Positions 59,203-64,000 of a stretch of 64,000 bases of DNA are shown here, one piece after another. The stretch is from Burkholderia multivorans ATCC BAA-247 (GTDB lineage: Bacteria; Pseudomonadota; Gammaproteobacteria; Burkholderiales; Burkholderiaceae), in the NCBI RefSeq assembly GCF_000959525.1, contig NZ_CP009832.1, forward strand, positions 1,426,001 to 1,490,000, written 5' to 3'. Positions within the stretch are counted from its first letter, which is position 1; each line of letters opens with the position of its first letter. A program made the position numbers and the translations under genes. The notes under the pieces are model-generated. The model had not been told where the DNA came from and searched no databases. It worked only from the letters and a program-made list of their open reading frames with translations.

Positions 59203-59432
59203 GTTGCGTTGTGAGGGTCGTCGGACGCGAATCGGAAGCATGCGTATGCACCGATTCCGTACTGTCCGGATCGAATGCGCCCGGTTGCGTGGCAGGTCGG
59301 TTCCGATGACCTTCGCCGCATCGCGCAGCGGTGCGGCGGCGATACGGTGGTGAACGATCGATGGCGCCGCGGTGCGCGTGCGGCCTGCGCGGCGGCATCG
59401 TTGTTTGCGTGGTGCGCGGGGCGCGCGCGACG

Positions 59433-59726
59433 TCACGCGATCTGGCTCAGCCGGTACACGTCGACGTGTTCGACGGCATCCCAGTCGCGCGCCTGAAACG
59501 CCTGGATGTGCGGTCCCTCGTTGTGATGCCGTGCATGCGCGTCGGCGGTTTCCCAGCGTTCCACCAAAACGAGGCGGCGCGGATCGGCTTCGTCGAGCAG
59601 CAGCTCGTAGCGCAGATTGCCGGGCTCCTGCCGCGACGGTGCGACCAGCTCGGCGAGCCGCGTGCGCAGGCGTGCTTCCTGGCCCGGCTTCGCGTACAGC
59701 ACGGCGACGATGTGAAGATGGCTCAT
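59433..59726 (-). CDS. Antibiotic biosynthesis monooxygenase (ABM) / putative quinol monooxygenase
   Basis: A 97-residue protein of the dimeric alpha-beta barrel ABM family. It begins MSHLHIVAVLYAKPGQEARL and has the motif LLDEADPRRLVLVERWETADAHARHHNEG, whose histidines and tryptophan line the cavity. In E. coli the YgiN quinol monooxygenase of this family helps turn over menadiol. The gene lies 48 bp downstream of the DoxX gene and upstream of the LysR-efflux group, suggesting quinone or phenol handling. Confidence 0.88.
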   Translation of the reverse strand: MSHLHIVAVLYAKPGQEARLRTRLAELVAPSRQEPGNLRYELLLDEADPRRLVLVERWETADAHARHHNEGPHIQAFQARDWDAVEHVDVYRLSQIA

Positions 59727-59774
59727 GGTGTTGTCCTCGATGGCACCGGTGCGGCCGCGGGAATCGGCACGCGC

Positions 59775-60161
59775 TCAGAGATGGGCGGCCAGACGGCCGG
59801 GACCGGCGGCGATCAGCACCATGAAGCCGCCGATGATGCTGATGTGTTCGAGAAAGCCCGTCAGCATCAGCGTGCGCTGCGTGCCGCGCTGGTTCCAGAA
59901 GTCGTAGAACACGACAGCGGTCGCGAGCGTGAAGACGGCGAGCAGCGCGGACGCGACGGCGGTATGGAAGCCGATCATGATCGCGAAGCCGCACACGAGC
60001 TGCACGACGATCGTGCTCGCGAGCGCGAGACGCGGGAACGGCAGGTTCTTCGCACGCACTTCATCGAGACCGTGGTTGAAAAACAGGAATTTGTTGATTC
60101 CGCTCAGTACAAACATCAGCGCGATGAAGAAGCGGCCCGCGAACAACAGGTAATCGGCCAT
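59775..60161 (-). CDS. DoxX family membrane protein
   Basis: A 128-residue inner-membrane protein with four helices. It opens MADYLLFAGRFFIALMFVLSGINKF, the DoxX family hallmark, and continues ALASTIVVQLVCGFAIMIG and GGFMVLIAAGPGR. DoxX proteins occur with oxidoreductases and quinone-related stress genes; the biochemical role is unclear. It lies between the cysteine hydrolase and ABM genes, all on the minus strand. Confidence 0.85.
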   Translation of the reverse strand: MADYLLFAGRFFIALMFVLSGINKFLFFNHGLDEVRAKNLPFPRLALASTIVVQLVCGFAIMIGFHTAVASALLAVFTLATAVVFYDFWNQRGTQRTLMLTGFLEHISIIGGFMVLIAAGPGRLAAHL

Positions 60162-60294
60162 GAACTACTCGTGATCGGACGGAAGGAAAACGACGACGGC
60201 AGGCGCGGGTCGCCGGTGCATCGCCGGGTGCGATATGCGGTTGCGGCCGACGTGCGGACGCGCAACCGCGTGGGACGGCCGAGGCTGTCGCCTG

Positions 60295-60933
60295 TCAGCT
60301 CTTGTCGTACGAGAACTGGATGCCGGCCGTGCCGCCGGTTTCGATGAACAGGTTCATGAACGCCGGCACCGTTTCGCTGCGAGCCCAGTCGCGCTGCAGT
60401 TCGCAGAACAATTGCGCGACGCTGATCATCTTGCCGCCTGCCTGTTCGATGCGGCGCAGCGCGGCCTCGTGTGCGGCGACCGACGTGCCGCCAACCGCGT
60501 CTACGACCACGTACACTTCGTAGCCCTCCTTCAGTGCGTCGAGCGCCGGGAAGGTCAGGCACGCTTCGGTCCACAGCGCGGTCATGATCAGTTTCTTGCG
60601 GCCGGTGGCTTCGACGGCCTTGCGGAACTCGACGTCTTCCCACGAATTGATGCTCGTACGGTCGTACGTCGGGATACCTTCGAGCGCCGCGCGCAGTTGC
60701 GGGATCGGCGGCTTGTTCAGACCGGTCTTCACGTTGACGGTCGAGTGAATGATCGGCAGCTTGTACGCGATTGCTGCCTTCGATGCGCCGACGATATTGT
60801 TAATCAGCAGTTGTCGATCCATCGATGCGATCGAATTGACCTGGACCGGTTGGTAATCGATGACGATGAACGCCGCATTCTGCGGGGTGAGCAGGTGATC
60901 GTTCGCGGGGTCGCGAATCGGTTCGCTTGCCAT
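60295..60933 (-). CDS. Isochorismatase-family cysteine hydrolase (YcaC-like)
   Basis: A 212-residue cytoplasmic hydrolase. The catalytic Asp is in AAFIVIDYQPVQVNSI near residue 26, and the nucleophilic Cys in TALWTEACLTFPALDAL near residue 118; the lysine between them is less certain. The C-terminal half (VDAVGGTSVAAHEAALRRIEQAGGKMI) is typical of YcaC. The substrate is unknown; in other bacteria YcaC-like proteins are stress-linked hydrolases. It is first of the three-gene group with DoxX and ABM, with gaps of 133 and 48 bp. Confidence 0.88.
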   Translation of the reverse strand: MASEPIRDPANDHLLTPQNAAFIVIDYQPVQVNSIASMDRQLLINNIVGASKAAIAYKLPIIHSTVNVKTGLNKPPIPQLRAALEGIPTYDRTSINSWEDVEFRKAVEATGRKKLIMTALWTEACLTFPALDALKEGYEVYVVVDAVGGTSVAAHEAALRRIEQAGGKMISVAQLFCELQRDWARSETVPAFMNLFIETGGTAGIQFSYDKS

Positions 60934-61771
60934 GGTTTTCTCCAGTTCAGGGTGGGTGGAGGGTCGGGAGTGGCTCGCGCCGGCCCGTTATGCGTGCGAG
61001 GCGAGGCATCTCCGTGTCGGCGCGAGGTTGACGCGGTCCGGACGCGCAGGGCGCGAAACCGGTGCCCGATGCGTCGCCGGATCGGAACCTTACCGGCGAC
61101 TGACGTTAGCTTATGCGATTCGCCGTGCGGTGCGTAGCACACGTATCGAGAACATTGTGTTCTGGTTCATCGAACGGGGCGGCTCTCGCGCGCGGCGTGC
61201 ACGCGTACCGTCGTCGCGGCACGCGTGTGGTAAGGAAGCCTGATGGCTGCGATCGCGCAAGCGATGCGCTCTGACGCGGTGCAGCAGCATGAGGGCGATG
61301 GCCGGTTGCGATCGAAAGCGATCGGCATGACGCCTGCGTGTCGGCGTTGCCGTTGTTCGATGCGCAGGCGAGTGCGTGTGTTCGCGTCGTCGGTTGGTCA
61401 TCGACGAGCATCGGTGACGGCATCAATGCCGAGCCCGGTTGTCGACGTGCGATGAGCCGTGGCCAAGAGGGTGGCGGACGCAATGCGCGGACTTTCGCTG
61501 CCGTGCCGGGCGCAACGCTTTCTTTGTCCGCCGCGCGCGATATGGTGCCGACGACGGAGAAGATCGACGTCGGCTTTCGACGTCCGCTTCGCGTCGATGA
61601 CGACGCACGGGACGGAAAGCATTTCGTAATTTAGCGGGCGGCATCGATCACGCTTATCGCGCGTCCGTCACGCCGCGTGGGCCGCCCGCGCCACCCCAGC
61701 CTGCGCGCATGGGGTGCGTCCGCGCCCGCTGCGCTGTCGGCGCCGGCGAAATAGGAGAAAAAATAACATAT
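60934..61771. other. Long stretch without a convincing gene
   Basis: More than 800 bp between the hydrolase and the control region of the oxalate transporter. Several open frames exist on both strands, for example near 61338-61634, but none combines a ribosome-binding site, coding-like third positions and a domain. The promoter of the hydrolase group should lie near 60940-61000. It may be decayed sequence or a large regulatory region. Confidence 0.5.
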
Positions 61772-61793
61772 TGAACATGCTGTTCATATGAAC
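61772..61793. promoter_or_regulatory. Overlapping palindromes upstream of the oxalate/formate antiporter gene
   Basis: Two perfect palindromes overlap: TGAACATGCTGTTCA (61772-61786) and GTTCATATGAAC (61782-61793). Together they make three GAAC/GTTC half-sites in an AT-rich patch, as expected for binding of a dimeric regulator. The bound protein is unknown; no regulator gene is adjacent. Confidence 0.6.
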
Positions 61794-61845
61794 TAATTTC
61801 TCGAAAGCCGATACCAAAGCGGCCGGCGGAGCGACCCCGCATCCC

Positions 61846-61876
61846 ATTGCATATGAGCGCCAATTGCATATAAGCG
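61846..61876 (+). promoter_or_regulatory. Direct repeat that includes a possible promoter of the antiporter gene
   Basis: ATTGCATATGAGCG (61846-61859) is repeated as ATTGCATATAAGCG (61863-61876) with 13 of 14 matches and a 17-bp period. TTGCAT in the first copy (61847-61852) and TATAAG in the second (61869-61874) are 16 bases apart, so the repeat doubles as a -35/-10 pair. It ends about 85 bp upstream of the antiporter ATG. Confidence 0.6.
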
Positions 61877-61961
61877 GCGCTCGTGCGGCGGCCGGGGCAC
61901 CGGGTCGAAACGCCGACATACAAAACGGATCGCGTCGCGATCCCCACAGGAGACACCACTG

Positions 61962-63365
61962 ATGAGCAGCGTTATCGATCCAGGCGCCCGTGCGGGCGCC
62001 GCGCCGTTTTTTTCGAAGGAAGCGACCATCGCGCAGCCGGGGTTTTCGCGCTGGATGGTGCCGCCCGCCGCGCTGGCCGTCCATCTGTGCATCGGGCAGG
62101 CCTATGCGTTCTCGGTCTTCAACGGCCCGCTCACGAAAGTCATCGGCATCACGGAATCCGCGCCTGACGATTGGTCGCTGACCACGCTCGGCTGGATCTT
62201 CTCGCTCGCGATCTTCTTCCTCGGACTGTCCGCGGCATTCGCCGGCAAGTGGCTCGAACGCGTCGGCCCGCGCCGCACGATGTTTACCGCCGCCTGCTGC
62301 TTCGGCGGCGGCTTCCTGATTTCCGCGCTCGGCGTGAAGCTGCACCAGATCATGCTGCTGTACCTCGGCTACGGCGTAGTGGGCGGCATCGGGCTCGGGC
62401 TCGGCTACGTGTCGCCGGTGTCGACGCTGATCCGCTGGTTTCCCGACCGCCGCGGGATGGCGACCGGGATGGCGATCATGGGCTTCGGCGGCGGTGCGAT
62501 GATCGCCGCGCCGATGTCGGTCGCGCTGATGAATCACTTCAAGACCGCGACGAGCGTCGGCGTGGCCGAGACGTTCGTCGTGCTCGGCATCGCGTACTTC
62601 ATCTCGATGTCGATCGGCGCGCTCGCGATCCGCGTGCCGGCCGCCGGCTGGAAGCCGGCAGGCTGGACGCCGCCTGCCGTGACGAAGCACAAGATGATCA
62701 CGTCGAATCACGTGCACATCGACGAAGCGCTGAAGACGCCGCAGTTCTACCTGATCTGGCTCGTGCTGTTCCTGAACGTGACGGCCGGGATCGGCATCAT
62801 CGGGCAGGCATCGGTGATGATTCAGGAGAGTTTCAAGGGCGCCGTGAGCGCGGCGGCCGCCGCCGGCTTCGTCGGGCTGCTGTCGCTGTTCAACATGGGC
62901 GGGCGCTTCGTGTGGGCGTCGGCATCCGATTGGGTCGGACGCAAGAACACGTACTTCATCTTCTTCGCGTTCGGTGCGGTGCTGTATTTCTGCGCGCCGC
63001 TGTTCGCGTCGTCCGGTCAGATCGCGCTGTTCGTGCTCGCGTTCTGTCTGATCCTGTCGATGTACGGCGGCGGTTTTTCGACCGTGCCCGCGTATCTCGC
63101 CGACATGTTCGGCACGGCGTACGTCGGCGGCATTCACGGCCGGCTGCTGACCGCGTGGGCCGCCGCCGGCATCGCGGGGCCCGTGCTCGTCAACTACATC
63201 CGCGCATATGAAGTCGCGCACGGCGTCGTGAAGGCCGACGCATACACGATGACGGTGCACATCATGGCATCGCTGCTCGTGATCGGCTTTATCTGCAACC
63301 TGTTCGTCACGCGCGTGAACGAACGCCATCACATGACCGACGCGCAGCTCGACGCCGGCAAGTAA
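61962..63365 (+). CDS. Oxalate/formate antiporter family MFS transporter (OFA)
   Basis: A 467-residue inner-membrane protein with about twelve helices. It has the OFA signature near the start (WMVPPAALAVHLCIGQAYAFSVF), then GPRRTMFTAACCFGGGFLISA and the long periplasmic/cytoplasmic loop FPDRRGMATGMAIMGFGGGAM. OFA transporters exchange oxalate for formate, or move other monocarboxylates or glycolate-like acids; the substrate is not certain. ACAGGAG lies about 10 nt before the ATG. A 43-residue membrane protein follows 18 bp after the stop. Confidence 0.85.
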   Translation: MSSVIDPGARAGAAPFFSKEATIAQPGFSRWMVPPAALAVHLCIGQAYAFSVFNGPLTKVIGITESAPDDWSLTTLGWIFSLAIFFLGLSAAFAGKWLERVGPRRTMFTAACCFGGGFLISALGVKLHQIMLLYLGYGVVGGIGLGLGYVSPVSTLIRWFPDRRGMATGMAIMGFGGGAMIAAPMSVALMNHFKTATSVGVAETFVVLGIAYFISMSIGALAIRVPAAGWKPAGWTPPAVTKHKMITSNHVHIDEALKTPQFYLIWLVLFLNVTAGIGIIGQASVMIQESFKGAVSAAAAAGFVGLLSLFNMGGRFVWASASDWVGRKNTYFIFFAFGAVLYFCAPLFASSGQIALFVLAFCLILSMYGGGFSTVPAYLADMFGTAYVGGIHGRLLTAWAAAGIAGPVLVNYIRAYEVAHGVVKADAYTMTVHIMASLLVIGFICNLFVTRVNERHHMTDAQLDAGK

Positions 63366-63383
63366 AACGAGGAGACACGAAAC

Positions 63384-63515
63384 ATGAACGAGACCGTTGC
63401 TGCCGCTCGGCCGACCAACAAGGCGTTGCTCGCGGTGTTCTGGTTATATGTGCTGATTCCGCTTGCGTGGGGTGTCGTGAATACGCTCGCGACGGCGATG
63501 AAGCTGTTCGAGTGA
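63384..63515 (+). CDS. MFS transporter small subunit, 43-residue membrane peptide
   Basis: A short gene below usual size cut-offs. It encodes MNETVAAARPTNKALLAVFW followed by LYVLIPLAWGVVNTLATAMKLFE, that is, a hydrophilic start of about 14 residues and one transmembrane helix. GAGGAG lies upstream of the ATG, which is 18 bp after the antiporter stop, so the two are cotranscribed. Small single-helix partners are a recognised companion of OFA-type MFS transporters. Its role may be stability or assembly of the antiporter. Confidence 0.75.
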   Translation: MNETVAAARPTNKALLAVFWLYVLIPLAWGVVNTLATAMKLFE

Positions 63516-63687
63516 AGGCGGGAATTGCGCGCGTGCCCGGTGCGGCACGCGTGCTGGGTCTAATTTCGCCATCTGGCTTCTATTGCGTAAAGAAGCCCGA
63601 GTTCGGTGCGGGTGGCGCCGAGAAGGAATTCCTGTGACCGCTCGAGTTTTGCGTCACAGCGGCTACGAACATCCCGACTGTGCGCTG

Positions 63688-63909
63688 TCACTGCCCCGAT
63701 GCCGCCGCCGCGCTTGCTGCCTTGGCCTTTTTCGCTGCCTGATGATGGCCGATGGCGCAGCCTGCCGCCGCGCCTACCGCACCGTGATGACCTGCGACGT
63801 GGCCTGCGACGCCGCCGACTGCCGCGCCTTTCAAACATCCCGCTGCCTGTGCAGAAAAGGATGCGGCCATCAGAATGACACTCGTTGCTGCAATCGAAAG
63901 GATCTTCAT
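63688..63909 (-). CDS. Secreted small Gly/His/Ala-rich protein
   Basis: A 73-residue protein. A signal peptide (MKILSIAATSVILMAASFSAQA, cut before AGC) is followed by about 50 residues built of GAAVGGVAGHVAGHHGAVGAAAG and then HHQAAKKAKAASAAAASGQ. The glycine-zipper pattern and five histidines suggest membrane association or metal binding. Two cysteines are in the mature part. The ATG at 63909 is chosen because the signal peptide begins there; AAGG lies about 10 nt upstream. No family is recognised with confidence. Confidence 0.65.
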   Translation of the reverse strand: MKILSIAATSVILMAASFSAQAAGCLKGAAVGGVAGHVAGHHGAVGAAAGCAIGHHQAAKKAKAASAAAASGQ

Positions 63910-64000
63910 CGTCAATACGCCTTATAAGGAAGTTTCATGCGCGAGCTCTGCCGCGCAGGTGTTTAGCGAAAATCACATACGCCAGCACGAATGGCAGCCG

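Noticed and set aside
61338-61634. Possible 98-residue plus-strand gene in the 1-kb gap
   Set aside because: No ribosome-binding site, no recognisable domain and no consistent third-position bias; overlapped by equally open frames on the other strand.

Overview
The window looks like a piece of the primary chromosome of a Burkholderia species, most likely of the Burkholderia cepacia complex. This rests on the very high GC content with G/C-rich third codon positions, on families typical of the genus (DUF2242 lipoprotein, DUF3331 protein, intracellular PHB depolymerase with a cysteine nucleophile), and on core gene orders: yafS-rnhA-dnaQ beside gloB and mltD, carA-leuE-carB-greA, and rlmE-ftsH-folP-glmM-pstSCAB-phoU-phoBR-ppk/ppx. 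No database search was run, so the species is an inference. I saw no rRNA, tRNA, CRISPR array, insertion sequence or prophage.

Layout. 1-6451 holds the tail of a histone-deacetylase-like gene, a drug-type MFS exporter preceded by a candidate small RNA or attenuator, a DUF2242 lipoprotein, a divergent NhaR-like regulator and TerC pair around a nested inverted repeat, a zinc-ribbon protein and two tandem Hsp20 chaperones with a likely sigma-32 promoter. 6674-16214 is dominated by a complete malonate catabolism cluster: LysR regulator, MadLM transporter, and decarboxylase subunits with cofactor biosynthesis enzymes (mdcA C D E G B H), many with overlapping start and stop codons. 16332-21399 carries a degenerate phospholipase-D-like secreted protein, a phosphoribosyltransferase, the PHB depolymerase, a small unknown ORF and a ProP-like transporter.

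21917-30419 contains ynfA, dnaQ, rnhA, yafS-like, gloB, mltD, an MFS protein, carA and a LeuE-like exporter. 30468-40652 contains carB, greA, a DUF4149 protein, yhbY, rlmE, ftsH, folP and glmM. 41055-51803 is the phosphate module: tandem Pho boxes, pstSCAB-phoU-phoB-phoR, then convergent ppk with its own Pho box and divergent ppx. Together these sense and import phosphate and store it as polyphosphate.

51829-60933 is almost entirely on the minus strand: small unknown proteins, then a four-gene efflux system (HlyD adaptor, DUF1656, NodT channel, FUSC pump) coupled to a LysR regulator and preceded by a quinol-monooxygenase-like protein, a DoxX protein and a cysteine hydrolase. This looks like an aromatic-acid or quinone stress unit. 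After about 1 kb without a convincing gene comes an oxalate/formate-type MFS antiporter with a 43-residue membrane partner, then a secreted Gly/His-rich peptide.

The best candidates for something new are the small RNA or attenuator near 1650-1735, the carB-greA terminator/attenuator, the NhaR/TerC repeat, the degenerate phospholipase D with a nearly leaderless transcript, the oxalate-transporter control region, and the efflux/quinone cluster.
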